Shown here: positions 51,801 to 64,000 of the stretch, piece by piece | Numbering within the stretch: the stretch's first letter is position 1 | How the letters are laid out: each line of letters begins with the position of its first letter | Assembly: GCF_023343835.1 (NCBI RefSeq) | Contig: NC_064437.1 | Span: 48,337,972 to 48,401,971 of the forward strand | Length of the DNA: 64,000 nt | Source of the DNA: Lagopus muta | Taxonomy: Eukaryota > Chordata > Aves > Galliformes > Phasianidae | Reading direction: 5' to 3' | Notes under the pieces: generated by a model | The model's database searches: none | Told to the model about the DNA's origin: nothing | Seen by the model: the letters and a program-made list of their open reading frames with translations, nothing else | Translations under genes and position numbers: made by a program

Positions 51801-52983
51801 ATGGCCTTGGTTAAGGTGTATAGAGACATCAGCTTCCTTGTGATTTATTGTCAATGCTGACTTCCTGCATGTTTGGTGCTAATAGGTCATCTGATGATTG
51901 TGTGGCTGGCTGCGTTTTGTTTCCCCATTTCTATGCTTCTAAGTACATTTCTCAGATACTATATCACAGGTTTCTCCCTTTCCTAGTGACAACTTGTGGG
52001 TTTTTTTTCCTTCTTGCTCTCATAAGCTGCTTCACCCTCAATATCAGCCAGCATACTGGTGTTTGGTCTGTATGCTTCAATAGCTATGTTTTCCTGCAGG
52101 AAACGTATGGGAGAAAAATGGGCAAAGCAGCCTGTGCAGAAAGGTTTGCTTAATAATAGGAGCAATGCATTAAGGGGGAAGAACTTTAAAGCAGCAAGCA
52201 ATTGATGTCCAAAATGCTGTACTTGCCTTTGTGCTGACACTTGTGCTTATGTGGCTGCACATGGAGCTGGATTGGGGAACTGGATGAAAACTTCCTTTCG
52301 CAAAAGGAGAAGGTTGATTTTTCAGTTGGATTAGTTCCCTGACCCAAATTACTGTGCAACCACACAAGCACAGTGGTCATTTTTGTCTTTGCTCAGCCTT
52401 CTGTGCTGAAAATCAAGTCTCGGTACTGGTATAGAGTTTTATGTACTGGGCAGGTGATGACATATTTTTAAATAGCTTTTCAAGTGTAAATTATTGAGTT
52501 TGGTTCAGGACCTGGATAAGCAAGCCATGAAAAGCTGAAGGCTGCATTACATGTTTTGGGGGAACTTAAGCATCTCTGCCATCTCTTCCAGTGTGTAAGG
52601 AAAGAAAACTCTTTTTATTTTTCTCCAGAAGAAAACTTTAAATTACACTTAAACAACTAGACTACTGGACATGCAGTTTCCGTTCATAGTAGAACAGGGA
52701 TCCGTTCCCACTCAGGTGCTGTTTTAGAAGACTTTAGCTGCCCTGACCTACAGAGTGCTTTGATTTGTAAAGTGAAAATAATTCAAAGATGTCACTCTTA
52801 TTCATAATGATCAAACTGCTAGTTGTTCATATTACGGTAAGAAACTACAAGGCCACATCTTTCTAAAAAATAGTGCTTAGCCTTTATTGCATTAGTGAAG
52901 TTTTATTACCTTTGTATTTTTGTTCATATGTATTAACTGAAATTAACTAGGGAAGAAGAATGCTACATACACGTAAGGTTATC
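36801..52983. other. Large gene-poor interval, no exon recognised
   Basis: About 16 kb of AT-rich sequence. I see simple A/T tracts (for example 43629-43647, 48838-48850, 49269-49281, 50317-50337), a near-perfect short tandem duplication aatgctgatctggt near 47538-47566, and GC-richer patches near 37.8-38.1 kb. No open frame has family resemblance and no tRNA or other structured RNA gene was noticed. Short exons of a gene such as the next locus beyond GDF10 could be hidden here. Confidence 0.5.
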
Positions 52984-54004
52984 CAAGGGTGTCCAGCCTT
53001 TTGGCTTGCATGAGCCCTGTTGACTGAACAGGAATTTTCTTGGGTCATATAAGCAAAAGTTGCTCCTAAAATAATGCCTCCAATTTGTTTCTGTGGAAAC
53101 CATAATAGTAACAAAGAGCACAATATCACAATTCAACACAGAAAATTCTTGTCTACAAAACTCTTTTTCAACATAGTCACTACCATTAGCTATGCGTTTT
53201 CACTAACTGTGAACAGCCTGCATACCACACTCATAAAAATATGCACCAGTGGAGGCAACCAGTTGTTGCCACTACTGAAATGTGCCACCACTGCCTCACT
53301 GCACTCATATCCACCATTTGATCTCCATAAGCATTCAGCAAGTGTTGATGATTGTCAGTGGTGCCTTTTCTTCCACGCAATGGAATTCAATTTCGCAACT
53401 TCTCTTCATATGCACTTCCATGTCAGAGTTTTGATGAAGTTTTATTTCTCCTGTATTTCATCCTTGAAAACAGCTGTTCAAAATGTGCACATTTCCAAAA
53501 GGCAATGGTATGAATAAGACATGACTCTGAAGTGAGGAATGCTTTTCTCTGGTAAGAGAAGACTTAGAAAAGCAAAGAGATGAGATCAGTTTTTTGAGTT
53601 GAATGTCTGATCGCAACTCTATACATCCATTTGAAAATATACTTTATTGCCTGAAAATGGAGTAGCAAATATGCCCCCCCCCAAATTTTTTTTTAAGCTT
53701 ACCTGTTCTCAAATTCCTTTATCAGAGTGGAAAACAAGACTGTATATTTTTTGCTGTTCACAGGACTGTGTTTAGCCGATAAACTGAAATGCATAAACTT
53801 ATATTCTATCACTTGAATTAGGCTTGCACTGTGCCCTCCCCGTGCCCTAGTTTTAGCCCAGACGGTGTTAAAATCATGCTGTTAGGTCGTGAGCAACGGG
53901 TATGCACCTGGGGCTGAGTTGGACTGCTCATTGGAGCAGAAGGCATGGGGTGGGACAGGCGCTGGGCTGCATGTGGCCTATAGGCTGTAGATTGAACGTG
54001 CCTG
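52984..54004. mobile_element. Degenerate hAT (Charlie-like) DNA transposon with a nested insertion
   Basis: The left end reads caagggtgtccagccttttggc followed by gggtcatataa. The right end (about 53960-54004) reads ggctgcatgtggcctatagg, then gattgaacgtgcctg. Both match the known inverted termini of Charlie-type hAT elements, CAGGGGTGTCCAACCTTTTGG and its complement with the GCATGTGGCC stretch. The 6-base word ggttat lies at both junctions (52977-52982 and 54004-54009), a possible eroded target duplication. The interior is largely unrecognisable and is interrupted by a mariner-type fragment. Confidence 0.55.
53060..53450 (-). mobile_element. Internally deleted mariner-type element (Galluhop-like), minus strand
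   Basis: The left end ttgctcctaaaataatgcctcc matches the terminus of the galliform mariner family as I recall it. On the minus strand, broken frames give DMEVHMKRSCEIEF, the start of the mariner helix-turn-helix region, then APLTIINTC and related pieces of the second helix, then jump to IANGSDYVEKEF and the 3' end. The catalytic DDD region is missing, so the copy is an internal-deletion derivative and cannot encode a transposase. Several stops are present. The right terminus is not recognisable and may lie anywhere from about 53450 to 53520. The 147-codon plus-strand frame across it (53074-53517) is an antisense artefact. Confidence 0.75.
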
Positions 54005-54009
54005 GTTAT

Positions 54010-56185
54010 TTCATCAACACCAGCTTACCTATGCACAGCTTAATGAGGCAGCCTTATGCACTCTTGCTAAGCAAGTATGAGTGCAACATACATGTTGCTG
54101 TGGCGTTGATGTGCATTACGAGCATTTTCTGCCAGTATGAAGTTAGTTTCTTCTTCAACAATGTTTTATAGCTAACAGATAAAAACTGCTATTATTCAGT
54201 TTTACAAGCAAAATTTTGTTATGGGCCTAATAGACCTAGTCATTAATCCATTCACTATAACATACACTCAGTATGCAAATTAATAAAGAAAAATAATAAA
54301 ACTGAAAATGTTATACAGAAAAAAACTTTTCCCAGTACTACTGGACTATTTCACTAGGATTAGGATAGTTTTCTTATGAATATGTTGTGGTAAAAGGCTG
54401 GCTGCAGGAAAGAGGAGAACAGACTGCAAACTACTGAGGAAAATGGAGGATAGAGATATCAGGAATGCACGTGCACAACTTGCTACTGAGAGATAATTGG
54501 TTTGGCCATTTATTGGGGGTCGCATAAGTGGATTCTGTTGTCTAACATAGTTTCACATAGATTTAAGGGTCATGTGCTGAAGTATTAAGTTCATTTAAAA
54601 AGTCTTATACGGAATGTTACAAAGGCTTCTATTTAAATTTGAGTACCTAAATGTGAAGCATGGCACTGGGCACGGACTGTTCTGTAAATGCAGGCAAGGC
54701 AAATTATAGTATTTTTTCATAAAAAACCTGAAGGTCTCATGTTGTATAAGAAAGAAAAGGAAAAAAATAAAGAAAAATTAATATTAGTTGGTAGGCATCA
54801 TCTTGACTTGCCTTGGAGTCATGGATGTCAGCCCTTTGCACACTGTGATTGTGCATTGTAACATACAAATACTATACACAATTTTTCTAAGCGACTTTGT
54901 ATTTATAAATCCTAAAGTATATTTCATAGAATGTTTTGGGTTGGAATGGTTCTTTAAAGTCACCTAGTTGCAAACCCTCTGCTGCAGACAGGAGCACCTC
55001 CCTCTAGACCAAGTCAAAGCCACATCCAGCCTGGCCTTTAATGGTTCCTGAGAAGGGGCATTCACTACCTCACTGGGCAAATTTCCAGTGCAATTATTCT
55101 AACTCTAAATTGTGGAAAGGAGAAACTGAGGCATAAAGCTTAGGCAAGAATCGTCTGCAGTCTATCTACAGGCAATTGGCTGAAAGGAGAATGGAACTAT
55201 GGGCTGAATCCTTTGTTCAAACCATAGGACTACACTGAGCAAAAAAAAGCCAACAAAAAATCTTGAACTGAAAACACTGATTACCAAAAATCCACAGACA
55301 AAAAATAATGTCAGAGGTTTTTTTTTCTTTGGTGTAAAGAGAAAGAATTCTCTTATCTATTATTTACTCTGCTGGCATTCTGTTATCCTCTAGAACTCAA
55401 CTAAGCCCTGATACTTTTAGTCTGTTACAACACACACTTTCAATAACCACTCACTGTCAAGACTGGAATTCTGCTTGTAAATGTGCACTGTGTTTCCAGT
55501 AGCTACTGGGCTGTGACAGCTTCCATGAGACATTTTCCTGCAGCCATGGATGATGCATCTCATTCTGATATATTGAAAACCAGCAGAGGTGTAAATTGGA
55601 TCTGTTGAACAATCCTGTTTGGTCAGTCTGGTTCGAGATTCTGCCAAATATACAGGATAATGAAGACATGCTTAATGAAAAAGCAAAAAATGATGATACT
55701 GCCTGACAAGCAGGATTTGACAAGTTGACACCTGTATGTGTCTCCTTCCAATGCAGTTAGGGCTTCATCATGTTAGATGAAGCTGTACAAGAAGATCTGC
55801 CTTCATGGCATAATAAAATGCCATGTAGTTATGCCCAAATTCAGTCTGAATGACAATTCTCTCTCCAACACTGGCTAATTATTTTGGTACTGTTAAGCAT
55901 TTTACCTGGGATAGTTTGCATAAATTACTCTCTGAGAACATACTTTGGGAGAAAAGCTACTCTGGAACACACAGTGTTCCTATCAAGCAGTATTTTCTTT
56001 GCTAAATGTGTCTCATCTCTCTAGGTAATTACTCTTTATTTTAAAGAGAGAAAGATAAGGAGCATTTAACTTCAGGTTGTGGAGGTGGATACAAAATGCA
56101 GGTTTTAAATATCTTTATTTCTTTATTTATTTTTATTTCACTGTCTGGGATTAGTGTGATAAAATCAAGAGTTTTCAAGAGATCT
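54010..56185. other. Intergenic, unique sequence around a CR1 fragment
   Basis: AT-rich sequence outside the CR1 at 54.93-55.11 kb. Minus-strand frames at 55417-55723 are under 90 codons and match nothing known to me. Confidence 0.5.
54925..55105 (-). mobile_element. CR1 LINE 3' end fragment, minus strand
   Basis: On the plus strand this reads tttcatagaatgttttgggt, then ttggaatggttctttaaagt, a block with caggagcacctccctctaga, and tccagcctggcctttaatgg, then ggcattcactacctcactgg. That is the reverse complement of the final 180 bases of CR1, with the terminal ATTCTATGAAA at 54925. It is a short 5'-truncated copy of moderate divergence. Confidence 0.9.
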
Positions 56186-56189
56186 GCAA

Positions 56190-56300
56190 AGCTACAGCTT
56201 CACACATTTCAGGGCCTGAAGGGACCATCTAATTTGACTTTCATTCTAACAAAGGCCAGTGAATTTAGTTCAGTTGGTTTTGGATGGAATCAGTGGGATT
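56190..56300 (-). mobile_element. Ancient amniote CR1 3' end fragment, minus strand
   Basis: The plus-strand text tttcagggcctgaagggacc, atctaatttgactttc, acaaaggccagtgaattt and agttcagttg follows the reverse complement of the ancient CR1 terminus shared by reptiles, birds and mammals (AGAAGGGACCAT…CATCTAGTCTGACC…ACAGGCCATAGAATTTCACCCAGT, recalled). It is clearly older than the two avian CR1 copies in the window. Confidence 0.6.
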
Positions 56301-59300
56301 CAACCTCAGGCTACTATAAAAACCCAAGATTTAGCGTTAAGCCACGAAATTCAGGCTTGATCGAAGGGTTGGAACATCCCCAAGATTTTAACATGTGTTT
56401 AGTCAGTAAGATCTGATCTCGTTCCTTGTGATGTGCAAGAACACAGTTAACTTGCCTACATATTCTCCACTACTGTTTCTGTTTACATCATTAATAGAAA
56501 ACAAAAGTATGGCTGCCTTCTGTCCTTAGCTCCAGCTTGTTCCCTCTGTAACAACTGTAGAATCAAAAGATGAAAGCTTTTGTGAAATTTAAAAGCCGCT
56601 GGGAAAATATCTTTTCTGTTGCCCATCACATTTTGTTTAAAAATCTGATTTTTTTTAGTTGGAAACATTTCTGTCTATAGCCAAGCTGTGACAGACCATC
56701 AATATTTATTCAGGGGTGGCATCAAAAAGACAAGGAGAATCAAATGTCACAATATATTTGTCACAGATAGCTTGAAACTGAAGTGAAATTTATTATTTTT
56801 CCCACTCTCTGAAATGAATGCCTATGAGGGCAAAGAATAAAATGTTTTTGTGAGCAAAGCAATCCAAATGCCCCTATTCAAAGGAACAGTGTAATAAATG
56901 ATTACTAGCCTGAGATTCTCTCTTATGAAATTAATATTTTTTAATTTTTTTTTCTTTATTTTTTCCCTATACACTTGGATAAATTACTGGGCTGAATAGC
57001 TATAAACAACTTGACTGAAAATCACTTGGCATGCAGTGATGTCAAATGGTCAGGAAAGTATGAGTTCTCAGTTCTGCTTTTGGTTCCTCCTAATATTATG
57101 TGAACATGCCTAAAATAATGTTAACCTCTACTTGATAGTTTCTATGTAGACGTTATTGGTCAAAGATCCTACCTGCAGAAGCAGCTCATGAACCAAAGTG
57201 CTGCCATGATAAAGATGTGGACTGAGGAATTAAGGGTAAGGAACAGTACTAGAATTTGGACAATTCCCAACCAAGCTGTGGCTCATATTGCCATTTAATG
57301 GTTTTCTGCATGCTTGATATCACAAAAGTAGTTTTGAATGTGATTTAAAATCATTATGTTTACTCTTCTAGAACCAAAGGAGCGCATTCCTACCTATGTA
57401 CTTTACAGTGTTAGGTACATTAACTTCTGTGCTTTGATTTTTTTCCATTCTATATTTGAAGGTTGTACTTCTATAAGGGTAATGACAGATAAGAGTTCTC
57501 TAAGTCACAGGTGTTTTTTGAGGTTTTCTGTAATAGCATATCAGCTAGATTCATCAGGCTTTGTGAAGCATGCTACGTAAATCATAGGTCTTCCAATTGT
57601 GAAACATATTAATAGAAGTCAAACTGCAGCTGGAGTGATGATTTTAAATTGATGGCATTTTTTGGTAGCTGTGATATAGAAGTTGATTTTTAATTTTTCT
57701 AGGTATCCTTTTCAATAGTAATAGTAAGCCGTAAAACCACAATATGTCTTAACTGAATAATGAGATATTGCCACATAAATAAGTACGAGTCAGGTTCTGA
57801 TGTTCTAAGAGTACAGTATAGCCCTCCAGCAAAGGAGGAGCAATGTGATGCAATGCCCGGATCACTGAAGTGTGATTCCAGAATAGTTTCCTTCCTTGGC
57901 TCTACTGAAGGCACAGTAGATGACCTCAAGTAAATTAGTTATCTTGTCTGAGCAATAAGCTCTTGGGACCTCTGTTCAGTTTCTGTAGCATTTAATGCAG
58001 AAGTTGCTTTTACTCTAGCTTTTTTTTTAATAATTGTTTCTTCCAATTACTTAAACCATATGGCTGTTCTGTGAATATTCTGTATGGGCTCCACGCTCCC
58101 TGAGCAGTGCTTTCCCTGGTGCACATCCACTGTACTTATCATGTCTTTGTCCAGTCTGTATTTAAAATCAGCAAATTTTATTTCAGCTTGCTGAGATTGA
58201 CTAGTACAGTCCTTTTGTTCTTTTCCTGTGCCCTTATGGTGAAAAACTGCCTGTAATTGAACTTTCTGCTTAATGGCATATTTTAGGAAGAAGAACTGTT
58301 TCTTTTTACATCTTACACAGAGAGGTTAACATACACAAAATAAGTAGCTATTAAGGATAAGATCCATATGATGGTAATCATGGGCAGAAGGATATTTATG
58401 GTAATAAAGAACTTCTTATGTTAGCAGACAAAGAAAGCCACACCAGAGTACACAGAGCTAAGGTGCACATTTTTTAAACATGGAGGTAGTTCATAAATGG
58501 AAATACTTAATTGGGCTTCTGAAAGTACATTCCTTTCCCTAGAAAGGAAGAAAAGTGAACACTGGATACCATTCTCAGAGAGATAATGCTTCAGCCAGAA
58601 ATGGCTGTGATCAGTGCTGCCATGCAGAAGGTCAGGTGGGTTAGTCTGATTCTTTGTGCTTCTGAGTGAGACCCATTTTCAATTGTAGTATAGAATACAC
58701 AGCAGGTAGTCTCTTTCAAAAAAAACAATAAATCTATTTTAATTGAGATGTTCAAAAGTAAATTAGTAGGGAATGGATCTTTGTTTATTTTACACTATTA
58801 TCAAATACTAGCTACTCTTTCTGGGTGTGTTACAGTAACGTGATTTATAGTATGAGAGAGCTGAAACTTTGTGGGCTAGAAAGGAACTCAGGAAACTTTC
58901 CAACTTAATTGTATTAGCATAAGAATTGTGTTTTATCTCAACAACAGCCCTGGTAACTCACAGAGAGCAGAGGTGTTTCTTATGGAACACGCTTCCACGT
59001 ACCTCCCCTCAAAGCACACTCAAGCTCTGAGGAAGGCATGCAGCAAAATCCTTCCACAGACAGATGTTTCCAGCATTTAGTTTAAGGTGTAGATTTCACA
59101 GTATCATAAGATAAACACAGCAGTTTCAGCTAGTATGTCAAGGGATTAAAACTACTTCAAAACCTTTGTAAGCAGAGGGTTTCCTGGCACCTTCTTTCCA
59201 AACTCCACCAAATGCTCTGACTCCGAATCCTTCTCCCTCTTGTCTATCACTATACTGGGAGGCCATGTAAGGTGTGTGTGCACTTGGCAGAAGTGAAACA

Positions 59301-62300
59301 ACAGCTCCTCACTTTTGTTAGAAGCATAGATTGCACCTCTGAGGTGTATCAGATCTTCCAGGCTTCCCCTCGGGATGTGAGGCAGTAGTTCTGAAGAGGA
59401 AATTTTTAGTTAGGGGCTTCATCTGGAGAAGGAAGAAATGGGTATCTGTCCAAAATGAGGCAATTGCACTAGAGCATCTGCATCACTCCACGGCACTGTG
59501 TCCAAAGCAAATAACAGGAATTTGGGCCTAATTATTTTTGCTTGGATTTTTTTACCCATGAAAATGCATTCTGTGTCACGTTAACTGAATTTCTTTTTTT
59601 CTAAAAAAAAAAATCTTTCCTAGTGGGACTTCCCTTACAAATAAGGGATCTAAATAAGAAAGCATAGGATCACAGTAATTGATACTTCTATGTTAGGTAG
59701 GCTGGGCTGCCAAATTCTGAAATCAGCACTGTCTGACCAAAACACTGATTTCCTCTTCCTCAGACACTGTGGTTAGGAGATCAAAACAAAGAAAGCAACA
59801 TTTATCTTGGTATTAAACATTGGTACTGAATGATAATGGGAGAGGATTTATTTTCTGTGATTTAAATAAATGAAGTTGACTCCCAAACCTGCATCTAACA
59901 GTCAGCAGATTTATCTTGATAGAAATATATTTTTACTAAGGAAACAAAAACCATCCTAAATGCCTTATGGGGTTGCTGATAAAACAAAACAGGTTTTCAA
60001 AAGGAATATAGGTGATTACTTTGAGTCAAATGGATAGAAAAATGTTTCATCAAGAAAATTCGTTAAAACACACAGTTCAGGTAGCTGTTAAGAGTCCATG
60101 CAATTCACTTCATAAGCTTTAGCTGGTACAGAGGCTTGGGAAAATAAAAACAAGCCATTCCTTCTGTAATGGAGTATATGGGTTGTGTCTTAGTACAGAG
60201 GGTAAATTATGCATACATGTGCAGCTTAACACATGCATCTCAATAAATAAGAGAGAAAACAATGTTATAAGGATTCTATGTATACTGAGCCACACTGGGG
60301 TATAGTGAAAACAAAAGATCTGTAAATGTTGAGTACTCAGGACAGAATGAACTGTTTCCCTGCATCTGGCCAACATCTGTATCTAATAACTCCAGTTACC
60401 CAGTATGTAACTTAAATAAATCTGCATTACCATTTTAATGAATTACCATTAAAAAACATGACCTGGATATACATCTACAGAAGAGAGAGTTTCAGATATT
60501 TTCCCATGATGAATTCTATTCATTCTTGTTAATTTGATCTAATTGCTCTGAGATTATAATTAGCAGCCTTTGTTCTGTATCCATCAGGTGGTTATCAAAC
60601 AAACAGCAGTCTTTCACTGCTTCTTAAGAGCATAGTTGCTCTACATACAGAAAATACCGTGTTGGGATCTTTTGTGATTTAGCCTAGACTTTGTACTTGG
60701 GTAAAGTGATAATGGTGATTATGGATTTTGCTGAAATTGTGCCTTTCAGGCTCTGGAAAAATCAACTGCTAATTATATGGCTTAGTACAAAGAAGCATCA
60801 GAGGAAATTTAGTAAGCTGTTGTGCGAAGGATAGTTTAAAATCTATATGAACTATCTCTGCATTACATGGTGTTTTGAAGCCAGACACTGAAAAGCCAAG
60901 TATATACTATAGCAGACCTTTACAGAACACCATCACTTGCACTGAAGTCAGTGAAAGCTCACACAGCCAATATGACCTGTGGGAAAAAAAAAACACAACA
61001 ATAATGTGGGTAAGAAGGATTGGGGTCTGCACCTCCAGAGCTGAAACTGCTTTTGCATCATCACTAAGGTACTGGCAGCTAGCAGCAGGAATATGTTCAA
61101 TAGAAAGCCATGTAGCTAAGCTCATGCTTATGGTCTGGGAAGCACTTGAATTACACTCTGCCAAACCCCATTGTTTCTAACAGTGTGCTCTCAGGATATT
61201 TCATATGAACGAAGTGGTGAAAGGCCATCCTCTAGGCACTGTAGCAGAAAGCATGGCACAGTTCATGTCCACACCCATTTACTCTTTTCCACCCACAGCA
61301 AAGTGTCCTGATTCAAAGTGGCAGCTGAAAACAATCCCAGGTTGTAAAATTCTCATACCATGCCCAAGCAATGCCAGAGACAGCATCCATCTGACATGAG
61401 CCAAAATCATGACAGGGAGCATGCTAATATTTCAGTAGTAGGAATGGTGGCATGCCAGTGCTTGAGCCTGTGCCCTAGCCAGGTATAGTTTACTAGTGAA
61501 GGGGCACATGTGTAACACAGGTAAATGTATTCTAACAGTATGTCTAAGAAGCCTATCTTTGTTTTCACTCTTCTCTAATGTTGCCCAACTGGCTGCAAGC
61601 ATGAAGGAAAGAGATTAGGTAAGTTCATGAAGGCAGTGGGATAGGTATTTGGAAGCTGCATTGGAAGCACAATAGAAGGCCTTCAGCAAGTGTACTGCAT
61701 AGCCAGTGTTCAGATATTAATACACTATCAGGAGTTACAAAATGAATGTTTACTAATGCAATGATTCAAAAATATCAGTGTATTCTAATGACCGTATTCT
61801 AAAGCTTCAAACCCAACAAGAGCTTGAGTTCTGTGCTTAATTCACAAGATAATCATGAACAAATCTGTTTCCCTCTTAGTTGGTTAAGCAGAGTTGCTTA
61901 TAGTTGCTGATAGTTGATAGATTTTAAATTTTGCCACTGCGAATCTTGTGAAGTGCTAACCAGCATTAGCTGCTGTGAATGCCTGCAGAGAACTTACTCT
62001 GCCTCTGTGATCACTGATTTGAGTTGCAAAAAACAGCTGGCTGTTGAATAAAGATGCAAACTGTACTGAGAAAGAAAGTTATTTGCGGCTGCAGGCATTT
62101 ATAAAACAATTAGGGACTCAATTCCAATAGATTGCAGTGGGCTTTTCACCACATAACTCCCTTTGATTACAATGGGAACTGACTACTTTTGAAAGCCTAA
62201 GTTGTGTTGGCATAGCACAGTGATGAGGCTTTCATCTTGGTCATTTGCCTGGCAATGATTTGTTCCTTCCATCAAATCTTCTAAATTGTACAAAAACAGA

Positions 62301-64000
62301 ATAACAGACAGCAATAAAAAATATACCGAAGGACATAATACATGCTTTTGCAGACAAAAATCACTTCCCAACAGCCTGATTCCTAAGGGTGGGAACCTAA
62401 TGATATGTCATGCCATAGATGACTCTAAAACCTCCTGCTGCCTCATGTTTAGAAGGAAAATATTTCATTCACAATCAGTCTTACCTTCTAGAATGCCGAG
62501 AAACCAGAATTGAATACTGTTTTCCAGTCTGTGAACTTTAGGCACAAAATCAGTCAGTTGCTGATGCAAGAAGAGAGGAGGAAGAGCCTATCCAAATAGG
62601 CTCCTGTTGGCATTTCAGAAGTTCAAAGCTAGTAAAAGCTCAGAAAACATACTGTTGTGCATGTGCTCTTCAAAATGATCCATTCCTATTATGTCTTAGG
62701 AGTGGGAGCTTGGCTGCAATACTGTAGTACAACTTGATGCCACTGACTGCTCCATCCCTTTGCATCTGTGAATGGCAGGTGCATACAATGCAATGCTTTA
62801 TCAAAATCTTTGGCTTTCTTTGAAAACATGTTTTAAATAGCTAAAATTGTGATACTGCTGGTCAGTCTGAAAACCCCCCAGGTCTGCATCAGTGTTCTTG
62901 AAAGAACACTGGCTTTGTCATTTAAGTGCTGATCTGGGAATATGTTGGGCCTAGCTAAAGACTGGATTTATAGGCTTTGTGATAGAGCTAGTGCATGATG
63001 CTGATCAAATTACTTCCCTTCAGTTTTAATTTGAGCTTATTTCTATCTGATGTAATATCCTGTTTTCCATGCTTTAGGGAGTAAAATCATGGGGACAGAA
63101 ACTGTTTTTAGTAGTTCTCTAATGTTAGAACGTGTAGGTACTGAAGCTATAGAGATACAGATAATCCCATCTCTTTAATAGAAACAATGTCATTCTTAGT
63201 GAATGTAGAATAAGCAACTGAGCATCCAAGGAACTGCTTTTTCCTTTGAGACATATAGGAAGTACCATTTTTACAAGGATTCTAGGTACTGATTCCAACT
63301 AGCCTTGTTAGCAGGTAAAGACTTGAGGAAAGCATGAGCTGGGAATGAGCAATTCCAAAGCCAAAGTTATTATAATTTTTTTGCTGCAAAGCATCTATTT
63401 AGGACTACTCTGTTAAGTTTGGTACATCCTTTCCATGGGTCTGGCTCACTATCTTAGCAGGTACAGGTTATATTGCATGCATTGTTATAGCATTAACGTC
63501 AGCGATAATAAATATAGGAGTAGATTTTAAGGTGCAGCTACCAAACCAGCATGAGTTAGGAGGCATTCCATTTCTTTGCCATGTTTTTCTACATTCAGAG
63601 CATACATATTTATTTCCAATTAATTTTTTATTTTATTTTATTTTTATTTTTATTTTTTTAGGGAAATGTGTAAATAGATTACTTGTAATACACGAGTAAT
63701 CACATACTTGCTTATGTAACTAATTGCTTAAACGTTAAGTCATGTTTTGCAAGGGAATGGCTTGTATGGAGTTCATTACATTAATTATTTTCTCATAGCT
63801 ATAATTTATGCGTTACAGATTTGTGATTTATGCATGGAACTCAGTTTATTATTATATCTATAATTATGTTTCAAAATAAATTATGTTGCAGCATAACAAC
63901 TGGCATCAACTTCCCTCTGGTCAGTTCCATTTTTACTTCTTCAGTTCTTTGATGAAAATTCATTTAAGCCATATTTTAGAATTTTTGTTTGGTTATTTTT
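56301..64000. other. Gene-poor AT-rich interval to the window end
   Basis: About 7.7 kb with no recognised exon, RNA gene or clear repeat family apart from simple tracts near 56938-56955, 58020-58030, 59593-59612 and 63624-63660. A segment at 58870-58910 is faintly CR1-like. Open frames are all short. Confidence 0.5.
63624..63660 (+). repeat. (TTTTA)n simple repeat
   Basis: Repeated tttta and ttttta units over about 37 bases. Microsatellite-like low-complexity sequence. Confidence 0.9.

Noticed and set aside
53074-53517. 147-codon plus-strand frame
   Set aside because: It is antisense to the degenerate mariner-type element, whose coding strand is minus.
55617-55645. tRNA-like word (ggttcgagattc)
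   Set aside because: The flanks do not pair as a T-stem and there is no acceptor or D arm at the right distance.
58870-58910. Faint CR1 3'-end resemblance on the minus strand
   Set aside because: The words gggctagaaaggaactcagg and ctttccaact are too short and too diverged to separate from chance.
1-64000. CRISPR arrays, bacterial operons, phage or plasmid features
   Set aside because: Nothing of this kind is present. Introns, a CpG island and CR1 elements show vertebrate nuclear DNA.

Overview
The window is vertebrate nuclear DNA, almost certainly from a bird and probably a galliform or close relative. It is about 37-40% GC apart from one CpG island and carries several CR1 LINE remnants, an internally deleted mariner-type element and a hAT-type element. 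Its best-preserved gene reads as the avian form of GDF2/BMP9, known in chicken as dorsalin-1. The predicted protein looks close to my recollection of chicken dorsalin-1 but differs at scattered positions, so I do not assign it to chicken.

Two complete TGF-beta/BMP-family ligand genes lie head to tail on the minus strand. GDF2 (7333-10264) has two coding exons and encodes 427 residues. GDF10/BMP3B (15990-27474) has three coding exons and encodes 462 residues. All splice sites are GT-AG, and the reading frame closes across every junction. In both genes the first intron is phase 1 and falls just after a shared N(T/I)VRSF motif, consistent with descent from a common BMP ancestor. A strong CpG island covers GDF10 exon 1 and its upstream region, with a CCAAT box and a TATA-like element at promoter-like spacing.

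Layout: 1-7.3 kb is 3' flank of GDF2 with simple repeats and a slightly GC-richer patch near 3 kb. 7.3-10.3 kb is GDF2. 10.3-15.5 kb is the gap between the genes; it holds minus-strand stretches that look like decayed coding sequence (11.2-12.0 kb), an old CR1, and a younger CR1 that ends beside the GDF10 poly(A) signal. 16-27.5 kb is GDF10 with two introns of about 5.7 and 4.4 kb. From 28 to 64 kb I find no exon I can defend. That segment holds old transposon fragments, notably a mariner-type fragment nested inside a hAT-type element at 53-54 kb, together with simple repeats and much unique AT-rich sequence. It may be regulatory landscape or the start of the next locus.

Both proteins are secreted ligands. 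GDF2 signals through ALK1-type receptors in endothelium, and dorsalin acts in the dorsal neural tube. GDF10 is a divergent BMP3-subgroup ligand. The adjacency reflects ancestry; nothing in the sequence shows shared regulation.
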